Shown here: piece by piece, positions 44,477 to 53,496 of the stretch | How the letters are laid out: every line of letters begins with the position of its first letter | Position numbering within the stretch: position 1 is the first letter of the stretch | DNA from: Pacificimonas sp036351775 | GTDB lineage: Bacteria > Pseudomonadota > Alphaproteobacteria > Sphingomonadales > Sphingomonadaceae | Length of the DNA stretch: 64,000 bases | Direction: 5' to 3' | NCBI GenBank assembly: GCA_036351775.1 | Contig: JAZBPX010000053.1 | Span: 186,001 to 250,000, forward strand | The notes under the pieces: model-generated | Databases searched by the model: none | The model's input: only the letters and a program-made list of their open reading frames with translations | What the model was told of the DNA's origin: nothing | Made by a program: the position numbers and the translations under genes

Positions 44477-45268
44477 CTAGCGCGCCGTGAAGGGCTGTGC
44501 CTGGCGCGCTGGGGATGGGAAGAGCGCGGTCTGTTCGGCGGTGGCGAGGAGCGTGCCGTCTTCTGCAAACAGGTGCATGCGGCCGTGAAACGCGGTTTCG
44601 CGAAAGGACAGGAGCTGGGTGTCGCATAGCACCCAGTCCGTCGCCGCCTGCGCATGGATCCGCAGCATGTTGTCGAGGCTGCGGCAGCGGTGTGTCCGGC
44701 TGTGCCCGCCGCCAACGAAATCGGCAAGAACGGCCAGCAGCGCCGGAGGTGCGTCGCCGAAGTCGGGGAGACGCCGCCATACCTGGCTGCGGCCGCGATC
44801 CTCGTCGATCAGGGCTAGACGCTGTTCGACAAGATCGAGGAGGCCGCCCGGTGCGTTCGTCGGCTCAGGCGGCCTCGGTTCGGCATCCCGAACCGACAGG
44901 CAAGCGGGGGGCGGAATGAAGCTCTGCGTCATCGATTCGCCCTTGACGCCGAGCCCGGCAAGCGCGGCGAGAATGGTCCGGTTACCATCCCTTACCGTCA
45001 CGCTGGCCTGCGCAGCGCGCCGGCCGCGCACAGGGATCTCCACGTCGACCGTCAGGGTCGCTCCCGGCGCGGCGGGCGCATGGAACTGACCCTCGATCCA
45101 CAATAATGACATGTCGAGCGCGGTCTGGGCGGCCTCGACGGCGAGTGCCATCGAGATCCCGCCCATGACAAACCTGCCGCCATCCGGTCCGACGCAGTGC
45201 TGCGGCCCGACAGCTGTATGGTACCGGTTGTTCGCCCGTTCGTCTGGCCGAAGCGACCAGAGCGTCAC
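44477..45268 (-). CDS. Acyl-CoA thioesterase (TesB-like double hotdog)
   Basis: 263 residues. Two hotdog halves: the first holds GGRFVMGGISMALAVEAAQT with the long helix, the second holds SLDNMLRIHAQAATDWVLCD and MHLFAEDGTLLATAEQTALF, where the (D/H)N-Q-like active site of TesB lies. It starts with GTG inside the stop of the antiporter gene (GTGA at 45265-45268). It hydrolyses acyl-CoA thioesters; chain length preference is unknown. It is convergent with alaS. Confidence 0.82.
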   Translation of the reverse strand: MTLWSLRPDERANNRYHTAVGPQHCVGPDGGRFVMGGISMALAVEAAQTALDMSLLWIEGQFHAPAAPGATLTVDVEIPVRGRRAAQASVTVRDGNRTILAALAGLGVKGESMTQSFIPPPACLSVRDAEPRPPEPTNAPGGLLDLVEQRLALIDEDRGRSQVWRRLPDFGDAPPALLAVLADFVGGGHSRTHRCRSLDNMLRIHAQAATDWVLCDTQLLSFRETAFHGRMHLFAEDGTLLATAEQTALFPSPARQAQPFTAR

Positions 45269-47061
45269 AGACTGTCCCCTCCCGCGCCGCCCACGGTGCC
45301 GATGCGGCTGGCCGCCTTCAGCGGTTCCTTGTCTATGCCTGGAACCGCGCGCTTGATCTGTTGGCGCTGCGCCTCTCGCATCTCGTGGATGGTCGCGATG
45401 ACGGGCCCCATCGGCTTGCCGATGTCGACGAGCACGGCCTCCGCCAGCTGAAGCGAACTTTCGAGCGTCTCCGGAACCGCGTCGGTTGCGCCCGCCCGGT
45501 AAAGCTCGGCCGCGTGATCGCTGTCACGGGCGCGCACAACGATACAGAGGTCAGGGAACTCGCTCCTGACAGCCTTCGTCGTTGCAACGGACTGCACGGG
45601 GTCATCCATGGTAAGGACAAGCGCCTTGGCGCTGTTCAGGCCGATCATCTCAAGAATCTCGTGACGCTCCAGATCGCCGAGAACCGTATTGTGCCCCTTC
45701 ATACGGGCGGCATTCACGGCAGCGATATCGGCGTCGACGATGGCAAACTCCTCGTCATGTTCCGAAAGCATGTCCGCGACCAGGCGGCCGACCCGTCCAT
45801 AGCCCGCAATGATCGTGCGCGGGTGGTCAGGGTCGGCTGTGAACGCCGCATTGACGTTCTCCTGCCGCGCGAACCGGCTTTCGGTGCGCTGGCCAAGGCG
45901 GGCGAGGAACGGCGTTGCCGCAAGGCCGATGGCGGTCACCATCTGCCAGAAACTCGCGGTATCGGGCGCGACGAGGCCGGCGGCAACGGCGGCGCCAAGA
46001 ATGATCAGCGATGTTTCGGATGGCGAGGACATGAGGACGCCGACATTCGCGGCCAGTCCGCGCGGCGCGCCGCTGGCCCGTAGCAGAAGGCCTGTGACAA
46101 GCGTTTTCAGGGCCAGGATGCCAATCACTGCGGCAAGCACCAGATACCATTGTTCAAATACAAGGGGGAGATTGATGCTCATGCCGACGGTGATGAGGAA
46201 GATGCCGAGCGCGAGGTTCTTGAACGGTTCGATCAGCACCTCGACCTGCGCGCGGTACTGGGTTTCGGCGATGATGAGACCGGCGACGAGCGCGCCGATG
46301 ATCGGTCCCACCCCGGCGATCGACGTGGCCAGGCTGGCGGTCATGACGATGACAAGCGTGGCAGCGAGAAACTGTTCGGTATTCTTTGTCAGGGCAGCCT
46401 GGTGGAAAACCCGCGGCAAAATGATTTTTCCAGCCACCCAGAGAACGGCGACGGTGATGACACCGGCAATGATTGTGCGCCCGAAGTCGCCGACATCGCC
46501 GCTGGCCGTGGGGCCGAGCACGCCGAGAATGAAGATGATCGGGACGATGGCCACATCCTCAAACAGAAGCATCGAGAAGGCGGCCTTGCCGACCGGGCTT
46601 CTCGTGCCGGTCATGGGCAGGACGATGGCCGTCGATGAGAGCGCGAGGGCCAGGCCCAGCGAGACCGCGGCCCCGGTGGAATAGCCGAGCAGGTACAGCG
46701 CGCCGCCGATGACCGATGCGCCGATGACGACCTCGCCCGTGCCAATGACGAACACCAGTTTTCTGAGATCCCAGAGCCGCCTGAGACTGAGTTCCAGGCC
46801 GATGGCGAACAGCAGGAGGATGATCCCGAACTCGGCGAACGGCTCGATCACCTCCCGGTCCGAGATAGAGATGTAGCGCAGCCAGGGCACCGTCTGATCG
46901 AACTGGCCAAGGCCGGACGGCCCGATCAGGATACCAACGAAGATGAACCCGATGACCGGATTGATCTTGAGCCGTGCAAAGGCGGGGATCACCAGCCCGG
47001 CGGACCCGAGGATCACCAGAGCATCGCGGAATCCCGGGCTGTCGAGCGATTCACCGGCCAT
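45265..47061 (-). CDS. CPA2-type cation:proton antiporter with TrkA-N domain
   Basis: 598 residues. About 12 membrane helices (1-395) with IIGALVAGLIIAET and FMLLFEDVAIVPII-like segments of KefB/KefC, then an RCK/TrkA-N Rossmann domain from RTIIAGYGRVGRLVADMLSE (about 415-540) that binds NAD(H) or ligands. The C-terminal tail is short. It exchanges K+ or Na+ for protons. It overlaps the thioesterase gene and lies downstream of icd. Confidence 0.92.
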   Translation of the reverse strand: MAGESLDSPGFRDALVILGSAGLVIPAFARLKINPVIGFIFVGILIGPSGLGQFDQTVPWLRYISISDREVIEPFAEFGIILLLFAIGLELSLRRLWDLRKLVFVIGTGEVVIGASVIGGALYLLGYSTGAAVSLGLALALSSTAIVLPMTGTRSPVGKAAFSMLLFEDVAIVPIIFILGVLGPTASGDVGDFGRTIIAGVITVAVLWVAGKIILPRVFHQAALTKNTEQFLAATLVIVMTASLATSIAGVGPIIGALVAGLIIAETQYRAQVEVLIEPFKNLALGIFLITVGMSINLPLVFEQWYLVLAAVIGILALKTLVTGLLLRASGAPRGLAANVGVLMSSPSETSLIILGAAVAAGLVAPDTASFWQMVTAIGLAATPFLARLGQRTESRFARQENVNAAFTADPDHPRTIIAGYGRVGRLVADMLSEHDEEFAIVDADIAAVNAARMKGHNTVLGDLERHEILEMIGLNSAKALVLTMDDPVQSVATTKAVRSEFPDLCIVVRARDSDHAAELYRAGATDAVPETLESSLQLAEAVLVDIGKPMGPVIATIHEMREAQRQQIKRAVPGIDKEPLKAASRIGTVGGAGGDSL

Positions 47062-47080
47062 GGGGGGACGCTACCCGCAA

Positions 47081-47125
47081 GCAGGCTGGCGTGAAAGCGC
47101 CGTGTTCAGGCTTTCGCCAGCCTGC
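47081..47125 (-). terminator. Long hairpin between icd and the antiporter gene
   Basis: GCAGGCTGGCG (47081-47091) and CGCCAGCCTGC (47115-47125) pair perfectly, and the stem extends inward with GAAAGC and GCTTTC after a two-base bulge. It lies just after the icd stop on the minus strand. There is no T-tract, so a Rho-independent role is unproven; it may stabilise the icd mRNA 3' end or reduce read-through to the antiporter gene. Confidence 0.6.
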
Positions 47126-47147
47126 GAGATGTGCGTTGGCGCGGCGC

Positions 47148-48359
47148 TCAGGCCATCGCCGATTTGAGGTTGCGGTTGATCGCCTCGAAGAACTGTTCGG
47201 TCGTCAGCCAAGCCTGGTCCGGGCCGATCAGGATGGCGAGATCCTTGGTCATCTCGCCGCTCTCTACCGTCTCGACGCAGACGCGCTCGAGCGTTTCGGC
47301 GAACTCGGTCACTTCCGGCGTGCCGTCGATCTTGCCGCGATGCTTCAGACCGCCGGTCCACGCAAAGATGGAGGCGATGGGGTTGGTCGATGTCGCCTTG
47401 CCCTGCTGGTGCATGCGGTAGTGGCGCGTCACCGTGCCGTGCGCGGCCTCCGCCTCGACCGTCTGGCCGTCGGGCGTCATGAGGACGGACGTCATCAGGC
47501 CAAGCGAGCCAAAGCCCTGCGCGACCGTGTCGGACTGAACGTCGCCGTCATAATTCTTGCAGGCCCAGACATATTTGCCGCTCCACTTCATGGCGGCAGC
47601 GACCATGTCGTCGATCAGGCGGTGTTCATAGTGGATGCCCGCCTTGTCGAAGTCCTTCTTGAACTCGGCATCGAAAACCTCCTGGAACAGGTCCTTGAAG
47701 CGCCCGTCATAGGTTTTCATGATCGTGTTCTTGGTTGACAGGTAGACCGGCCATTCGCGCTTCAGCCCGTAATTCATGCAGGCGCGCGCGAAATCGCGGA
47801 TCGAATCGTCGAGATTGTACATGCCCATCGCCACGCCGGGTGACGGGAACTGGAAGATTTCGTGCTCGAAGGTTTCGCCGTCCTCGCCCTCGAACTTCAT
47901 GGTCAGCTTGCCGGGGCCGGGGATGTACATGTCGGTGGCGCGGTACTGGTCGCCGAACGCATGGCGGCCGATGACGATGGGATCGGTCCAGCCCGGAACG
48001 AGGCGCGGCACGGACTTGATGACGATAGGCTCACGGAAAACAACGCCGCCAAGAATGTTGCGGATGGTGCCGTTGGGCGATTTCCACATCTTCTTCAGGT
48101 CGAACTCCTCGACCCGCGCCTCATCCGGGGTGATGGTGGCGCATTTCACGCCGACGCCGTGCTGTTTGATGGCGCGGGCGGCATCGATGGTGATGCGGTC
48201 GTCGGTCTCGTCACGCTTCTGAACGGAAAGGTCGTAATATTTCAGGTCGATGTCGAGATAGGGCAGGATCAGCCGCTCGCGAATCCATTCCCAGATGATC
48301 CGGGTCATCTCGTCGCCATCCAGTTCGACAACGGGATTCTTGACCTTGATCTTTGGCAT
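47148..48359 (-). CDS. icd: NADP-dependent isocitrate dehydrogenase, eukaryote-like dimer type
   Basis: 403 residues. KNPVVELDGDEMTRIIWEWI at the start, STKNTIMKTYDGRFKD with the phosphate-contact Ser/Lys/Asn set, and the NADP-binding HGTVTRHYRMHQ (the Arg and His contact the 2'-phosphate) identify the subfamily II enzyme found in alphaproteobacteria and mitochondria. It converts isocitrate to 2-oxoglutarate in the TCA cycle. No AceK-type kinase gene is present. Confidence 0.97.
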   Translation of the reverse strand: MPKIKVKNPVVELDGDEMTRIIWEWIRERLILPYLDIDLKYYDLSVQKRDETDDRITIDAARAIKQHGVGVKCATITPDEARVEEFDLKKMWKSPNGTIRNILGGVVFREPIVIKSVPRLVPGWTDPIVIGRHAFGDQYRATDMYIPGPGKLTMKFEGEDGETFEHEIFQFPSPGVAMGMYNLDDSIRDFARACMNYGLKREWPVYLSTKNTIMKTYDGRFKDLFQEVFDAEFKKDFDKAGIHYEHRLIDDMVAAAMKWSGKYVWACKNYDGDVQSDTVAQGFGSLGLMTSVLMTPDGQTVEAEAAHGTVTRHYRMHQQGKATSTNPIASIFAWTGGLKHRGKIDGTPEVTEFAETLERVCVETVESGEMTKDLAILIGPDQAWLTTEQFFEAINRNLKSAMA

Positions 48360-48505
48360 GCGCGTGCCCTTTCGAAATGCTGTACTGCAGGGTGTTGGGG
48401 ATCGTTCGCACCGGCTCTATTCGCCGGTCGGGCGCGAATCAACTGCATGGCGGCCCGGATGGACCGCATATTGCGACTTGTGCATTGAAGGCTAGGAGAC
48501 CCGAT

Positions 48506-49423
48506 ATGAGCGACAAGCCCGAACCGCCGAAGCCCGCCGCGCCCGCAACGCCGAAGCCGCGCGCCGAAGAACCTCCTGCCGCGGTGGAAACGCCGCCCGC
48601 GCCGACCGAGACCGAGGCGCGGATCGAACCCGCCGACATCGAGCGGTTCGGGGTTCCGCCCGCGCCGAGCGAAACCGAGGGCCAGGAGAAAGCGGCCGAG
48701 ATGCCGCCTTCGAGCGACGTGGCGGCGGCCGGCTACCAGTTTCCGAAGATGCATCCGGAGGGGACGAAGTTCGTCGTCGCTGCCGGCCTCTTGGCGCTGT
48801 TCTTCTGGTTCGTCATCGACTGGGACATTGCCGGCTGGCTGACGGCGGGGCTGGCGGTATGGATCTTTGCCTTCTTCCGCGATCCGGTGCGGGTGACGCC
48901 GCAGGGGGACGGGATCCTCGTGTCGCCCGCCGACGGCCTGATCAGCCATATCATGACCGTTCCGGCGCCGCGCCAGCTGGCGGGCGAAGGGATGCTGGAC
49001 GCGCCGAGGTATACGCGCATTTCCGTGTTCATGAGCGTGTTCGACGTGCACATCAACCGCAGCCCGGTCGACGGGGTGGTGAAGCGGATCGCCTATGTTC
49101 CGGGTACCTTCGTCAACGCCGAACTCGACAAGGCGTCCGAGGACAATGAGCGGCAGTATTTCCTGATCGAACGGCCAGGCGGCGAGATGATCGGCGTGAC
49201 GCAGATCGCCGGGCTGGTGGCGCGGCGGATCATGAAGTTCGTGGGCGAGGGGCAGGCGGTGTCGGCCGGCGAGCGCATCGGCCTCATCCGTTTCGGCAGC
49301 CGCGTCGACGTGTTCCTGCCCGCCGGTTACACACCGCAGGTGATCCTCGGCCAGCGCGCGGTGGCGGGCGAGACGATCCTAGCGGCGAAGGGCGGCGCGG
49401 CGCTGACAGGCAAGGCGGCGTGA
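48506..49423 (+). CDS. psd: Phosphatidylserine decarboxylase with N-terminal extension
   Basis: 305 residues from ATG 48506 (TAGGAGA upstream). The first 75 residues are a proline-, alanine- and glutamate-rich, disordered extension. The core (about 77-295) has two membrane helices, ILVSPADGLI (Asp), VFDVHINRSP (His) and IRFGSRVDVF, where Ser265 becomes the pyruvoyl group after cleavage of Gly-Ser. Core size fits the short form of the enzyme. It turns phosphatidylserine into phosphatidylethanolamine. pssA overlaps its stop. Confidence 0.95.
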   Translation: MSDKPEPPKPAAPATPKPRAEEPPAAVETPPAPTETEARIEPADIERFGVPPAPSETEGQEKAAEMPPSSDVAAAGYQFPKMHPEGTKFVVAAGLLALFFWFVIDWDIAGWLTAGLAVWIFAFFRDPVRVTPQGDGILVSPADGLISHIMTVPAPRQLAGEGMLDAPRYTRISVFMSVFDVHINRSPVDGVVKRIAYVPGTFVNAELDKASEDNERQYFLIERPGGEMIGVTQIAGLVARRIMKFVGEGQAVSAGERIGLIRFGSRVDVFLPAGYTPQVILGQRAVAGETILAAKGGAALTGKAA

Positions 49424-50220
49424 GCGCGCCGCGCGCCGGAGAGCTGCCCGTAAAGCGCGTGCTGCCGATCCGCGCGCTGATCCCCAATGCGATTACCGTT
49501 GCGGCGCTGTGCGCGGGGCTGACCGCGGTGCGGCTGGCGATCGAGGGGAATTTCGCGCTGGCGGGCCTCGCGGTGGTGCTTGCCGGTGTGCTCGACGCGA
49601 TGGACGGGCGCGTGGCGCGGATGATGAAGGGCGCAACGCGCTTCGGGGCGGAACTCGATAGCCTGTCCGACAATGCGGCGTTCGGGGTGGCCCCTGCGCT
49701 GATCATCTATTTCTTCATCCTGAACGAGCTGCCACGGTTCGGCTGGATCATCGCGCTGGCCTTCGCGGTGTGCGCGGCGCTGCGGCTGGCGCGATTCAAC
49801 GCGCAGCTCGACATGGAGGACCAGCCGCACAAGCGGCACGGCTTCCTGACCGGCGTGCCCGCGCCGGTGGGTGCAGGCCTGACGCTGACACCGCTGTACC
49901 TCTACTTCTGGCTTGAGCCGCTGAGCTATAACATCAACGAGCCGCTGCTGGGCGCGGGCTTTGCCGCGGTCGTGACCGGCCTGAGCGCGTTCCTGATGGT
50001 GTCGAACGTGCCGACATTCAGCTGGAAGCTGATGAGCCCAAAACGCGGCCTGCGAATCGCGGCGCTGGTTTTCGTTGCGGTTTATTTCACCGCGCTGATT
50101 ACCGAGCCGTACATGACGCTGGCGATGACGTCGGTTCTGTACGTGCTGACAATCCCGTTCAGCATCTATCGCTACAGCAAGATCAGGCGGCGGGAGCGCG
50201 AAGCCGGAGCGACGACCTGA
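49420..50220 (+). CDS. pssA: CDP-diacylglycerol-serine phosphatidyltransferase
   Basis: 266 residues; GTG start in GTGA overlap with psd. CDP-alcohol motif DAMDGRVARMMKG then TRFGAELDSLSDNAAFGVAP (complete D-G-x2-A-R-x8-G-x3-D-x3-D). Eight or so membrane segments. It makes phosphatidylserine, the substrate of the upstream gene, so psd-pssA is one biosynthetic unit. The last 38 bases overlap a possible small gene on the other strand. Confidence 0.95.
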   Translation: MSAPRAGELPVKRVLPIRALIPNAITVAALCAGLTAVRLAIEGNFALAGLAVVLAGVLDAMDGRVARMMKGATRFGAELDSLSDNAAFGVAPALIIYFFILNELPRFGWIIALAFAVCAALRLARFNAQLDMEDQPHKRHGFLTGVPAPVGAGLTLTPLYLYFWLEPLSYNINEPLLGAGFAAVVTGLSAFLMVSNVPTFSWKLMSPKRGLRIAALVFVAVYFTALITEPYMTLAMTSVLYVLTIPFSIYRYSKIRRREREAGATT

Positions 50221-50371
50221 CCGACGCGGCCGTAGCGGTAGCCGCCCCGACCGCATCCTCAAGCTCGAATTCGCGAACGAACCGGCCGCGCGCCGCAACC
50301 AGTATCGCCGCCGTCCAGCCAAACGCCGTGAAGAGCAGGATGAGTGTGACGAGCTGGGCCAGATAGGTCAT
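50183..50371 (-). CDS. Possible small single-helix membrane protein
   Basis: 62 codons from ATG 50371, with AAAGGGGGAA about 8 bases upstream. Residues 5-27 (AQLVTLILLFTAFGWTAAIL) form one membrane helix, followed by a charged segment RGRFVREFELEDA and an arginine-rich end. It overlaps the pssA 3' end by 38 bases in antisense. The good ribosome site and helix argue for a real gene, but I know no family for it. Confidence 0.5.
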   Translation of the reverse strand: MTYLAQLVTLILLFTAFGWTAAILVAARGRFVREFELEDAVGAATATAASVRSSLRLRAPAA

Positions 50372-50516
50372 TCTTGAGTTCCCCCTTTGTTCTCGCCGTT
50401 AGTTCGCGCTTTGTTCTCCTGCTGTCAAGAGGGTTAGGCCTTCGCTGAATTGACCGGCGGGCGCGGCGGCCTATAGCCTTCGCCATAATCATTGAGGGAA
50501 ACAGGGAGGATTGCCG

Positions 50517-52148
50517 ATGCTCGGCGGAATGCAGGACTGGCCGCTGCTGGTCTGGAAACTGATTGACCACGCGGCGCTGAACCACGGCGACCGGGAGATC
50601 GTATCGCTGACCTGCGAGGGGACCGAGCACCGGTCCAACTGGCGCGAGGTGCGCGACCGCTCGCTGCAGGTGGCCTCGGCGCTGACGAAGCTGGGCGTGG
50701 AACGGGGCGACCGCTGCGCAACGCTGGCGTGGAACACGCACCGCCATGTCGAGTGCTGGTACGGAATTTCGGGCATGGGCGCGGTCGCCCACACGGTGAA
50801 CCCGCGCCTGTTCGAAGAGCAGATCGTCTACATCCTGAACCATGCGGGCGATAAGGTGCTGTTTTTCGACCTGACCTTTGTCGAGATGGTCGAAAAGCTG
50901 GCGCCGAAGCTGACGACGGTCGAGCATTATGTGCTGCTGACCGACAAGGCGCATATGCCGGGCGGCAGCAGCCTCGACCTGATCTGCTACGAAGACTTCA
51001 TCGCGGACGCGCCGGAGGGCTTTACCTGGGCGGAGATCGATGAAAATTCGCCCGCGGGACTTTGCTATACCAGCGGGACAACGGGCAATCCGAAGGGCGT
51101 GCAATATTCGCACCGGTCGAACGTGCTGCACACCTTTGGCGGTATCTCGAAGGACGCGCTGAACCTGGGCTCGAACGACACGGTGTTGCCGGTTGTGCCG
51201 ATGTATCACGCCAATGCCTGGGGTGTGCCCTATGCGACGGCAGCGGTCGGCGCGAAGCTGGTGATGGGCGGTCCGCATTTCGATCCGCCGACGCTGCACA
51301 AGCTGCTGATCCAGGAGAAGGTCACGATGACCGCAGCGGTGCCGACCGTCTGGCTGGGGATGCTGCAATATCTGGAGAAGACCGGCGGCGATATGGGCGT
51401 CCTGAAGAACGTCGTCATCGGCGGGTCGGCGGTGCCACGGTCGATGATCGTCGATTTTGCCAAGAAGTACGGCGTCGAGGTGTTCCATGCCTGGGGCATG
51501 ACCGAAATGTCGCCGCTGGGTACCGTGGGCACGCTGAGCGCGTCGGCGGCGGACCTGGACGAGGAAGCGCGCTTCGACATCAAGACGAAGCAAGGCCGGG
51601 CGATCTTTGGCGTGGAAATGAAGATCACCGACGATGACGGCAACGAACTGCCGCGCGACGGCAAGGCATTCGGGCACCTGCTGGTTCGCGGACCCTGGGT
51701 GGTCGGTGAATATTATGGCGGCGATGGCGGCGTGATCCTGGACGAGGATGGCTGGTTCGACACCGGCGACGTCGCGACCATCGACAGCGAAGGCTATATG
51801 CAGATCACCGACCGGTCGAAGGACGTCATCAAGTCCGGCGGCGAATGGATTTCCTCCATCGAGCTGGAGAATGAAGCCGTCGGTGCGGACGGCGTTGCCG
51901 AGGCGGCGGTTATCGGCCTGCCGCATCCGAAATGGGACGAGCGGCCGCTTCTGATCATCGTGAAGAAGGAGGGCGCGGAGCCGACGAAGGAGTCGATCCT
52001 CGCTCATCTGGATGGGCGCATCGCCAAATGGTGGATGCCGGACGATGTCGTGTTCGTGGATGAAATCCCGCACACGGCGACGGGCAAGATCCAGAAGCTG
52101 GCGCTGCGGCAGCAGTTCAAGGGGTATCGGCTGCCGACGGCGGCGTGA
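50517..52148 (+). CDS. Acyl-CoA ligase (AMP-binding, long- or medium-chain)
   Basis: 543 residues from ATG 50517, with AGGGAGGA ideally placed; a TTG at 50511 is an alternative. The ATP motif is CYTSGTTGNPKGVQYSH; later come AWGMTEMSP, GWFDTGDVATIDSEGYMQI, and DRSKDVIKSGGEWISS with the C-terminal TGKIQKLAL lysine. It activates fatty acids to acyl-CoA. The order and GGEWIS region resemble fatty acyl-CoA synthetases rather than acetyl-CoA synthetase. Confidence 0.93.
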   Translation: MLGGMQDWPLLVWKLIDHAALNHGDREIVSLTCEGTEHRSNWREVRDRSLQVASALTKLGVERGDRCATLAWNTHRHVECWYGISGMGAVAHTVNPRLFEEQIVYILNHAGDKVLFFDLTFVEMVEKLAPKLTTVEHYVLLTDKAHMPGGSSLDLICYEDFIADAPEGFTWAEIDENSPAGLCYTSGTTGNPKGVQYSHRSNVLHTFGGISKDALNLGSNDTVLPVVPMYHANAWGVPYATAAVGAKLVMGGPHFDPPTLHKLLIQEKVTMTAAVPTVWLGMLQYLEKTGGDMGVLKNVVIGGSAVPRSMIVDFAKKYGVEVFHAWGMTEMSPLGTVGTLSASAADLDEEARFDIKTKQGRAIFGVEMKITDDDGNELPRDGKAFGHLLVRGPWVVGEYYGGDGGVILDEDGWFDTGDVATIDSEGYMQITDRSKDVIKSGGEWISSIELENEAVGADGVAEAAVIGLPHPKWDERPLLIIVKKEGAEPTKESILAHLDGRIAKWWMPDDVVFVDEIPHTATGKIQKLALRQQFKGYRLPTAA

Positions 52149-52161
52149 GATTACGGACCGG

Positions 52162-52296
52162 CTTTTCCCCTCCCCAGGGGGGAGGGGCAGGGGTGGGTGT
52201 AATCCGGACATCTGGGCGGTAGCGCTGTGTGTCATGCGCGCGCCAAGGGGCGCTCGCTCACCCACCCCTGCCCCTCCCTGGAAGGGAGGGGAAAAG
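52162..52296. repeat. GC-rich inverted repeat element (CCCCTCCC type)
   Basis: Left arm 52162-52200 and right arm 52257-52296 are near-perfect inverted copies (TTTTCCCCTCCC ... GGGAGGGGCAGGGGTGGGTG). Each arm also folds on itself: CCCCTCCC with GGGAGGGG. The centre is 56 bases. It lies between the convergent acyl-CoA ligase and radical SAM genes and may end both transcripts. The same arm sequence occurs inside the gene at 58.2-59.2 kb. Confidence 0.8.
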
Positions 52297-52303
52297 ATCA
52301 TGG

Positions 52304-53440
52304 TCACAGCAGCCTCGGCTGGTTTGTGAGGGCCGAGGGGTCGAACAGGTCGGTTCTGAGGTCGCGGCCTGAGCGGTCTAGGTTGAGGGCGCGCTTTTTC
52401 TTCTCGAATCGGGCCTTTAGCGTCGCGGCATAGGCACCCTTGGGCTGGTAGCGTTCGAAGAAGCGGCCCTCATTGTCCTTGCCGCCGCGCATTGCCTGGA
52501 TGTGGTTCATCACGCGGGCGGCGCGGTCCGGATAATGGACGCTCAGCCACTCGCGGAACAGCGGCGCGACCTCGTGCGGCAGGCGGACGGCGATGGAGAA
52601 GGCTCCGACCGCGCCTGCCTCTGCCGCCGCCTCCAGGATCGCCTCGATCTCGTGGTCATTGATCGCGGGTACGATGGGCGAGATCGAGACGTGGGTAGGG
52701 ATACCGGCGTCCGAAAGCTGGCGGATCGCGTCGATGCGGCGGCGCGGGGAGGAGGCGCGCGGCTCCATGGTGCGGGCGGTTTTCGGGTCGAGGCTGGTCA
52801 CCGACATCATCACGCACGCAAGACGGCGCTGGGCGAGGCGCGCGATGACGGACAGATCATCGAGAACGCGCGCGGACTTCGTCGTGATGGTGACCGGGTG
52901 GTGGCACTGGTCGAAGATATCGAGGATCGCGCGGGTGATGCGGTAGCGCGCCTCGATCGGCTGGTAGGGATCGGTATTGGTGCCCAGCGCGAGCGGGGCG
53001 CAGCGGTAACCGGGCTTCGTCAGTTCCGTTCGCAGGAGGTCGGGGACGCCGGGCTTGGCGGTCAGCAGCCGCTCGAAATCCTGGCCGGGCGAGAGGCCGA
53101 GATACGCATGGGTCGGCCGCGCGAAGCAATAGACGCAGCCATGTTCGCAGCCGCGATAGGCGTTAATCGAGCGGTCGAAGGGCACATCCGGCGATTGGTT
53201 GCGCGTAATCGCGGTTTTCGGTGTTTCTTCCGTGACTTCGGTGCGGAGGGGCGGGGGCTCTGAACGCGGCTCGTCGCCCTGTAGGTCACAGAGGGTCACA
53301 CTCTCACGCACATGCGTGGGCGCGCGCGCAGTGTCGAGCCAGTCGCCGTCGGCTTCGCGCTCGATGCGGTCGAATCGCTGGCTGAGCGGGTTCGACGCCG
53401 CGCCGCGGCCCTTGCGCAGGGTGTGAGGTGGGTTTGTCAT
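52304..53440 (-). CDS. PA0069-family radical SAM protein
   Basis: 378 residues. The SAM cluster motif is GCEHGCVYCFARP (Cys-x3-Cys-x2-Cys), with the spore photoproduct lyase-like continuation THAYLGLSPGQDFE. Other typical parts are GTNTDPYQP and TITTKSARVLDDLSVI. Members are widespread in alphaproteobacteria; the reaction is not known. It converges on the acyl-CoA ligase gene across the 52.2 kb repeat. Confidence 0.87.
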   Translation of the reverse strand: MTNPPHTLRKGRGAASNPLSQRFDRIEREADGDWLDTARAPTHVRESVTLCDLQGDEPRSEPPPLRTEVTEETPKTAITRNQSPDVPFDRSINAYRGCEHGCVYCFARPTHAYLGLSPGQDFERLLTAKPGVPDLLRTELTKPGYRCAPLALGTNTDPYQPIEARYRITRAILDIFDQCHHPVTITTKSARVLDDLSVIARLAQRRLACVMMSVTSLDPKTARTMEPRASSPRRRIDAIRQLSDAGIPTHVSISPIVPAINDHEIEAILEAAAEAGAVGAFSIAVRLPHEVAPLFREWLSVHYPDRAARVMNHIQAMRGGKDNEGRFFERYQPKGAYAATLKARFEKKKRALNLDRSGRDLRTDLFDPSALTNQPRLL

Positions 53441-53496
53441 GACCGGAACGTATCATGAACATGATGGGCGAGGAAAGGGTGGCGATGCCCCCTCCT

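Noticed and set aside
50259..52307. Long minus-strand frame over the acyl-CoA ligase gene
   Set aside because: Shadow of the ligase, which has all AMP-binding motifs; the minus-strand product is Arg/His-rich without motifs.
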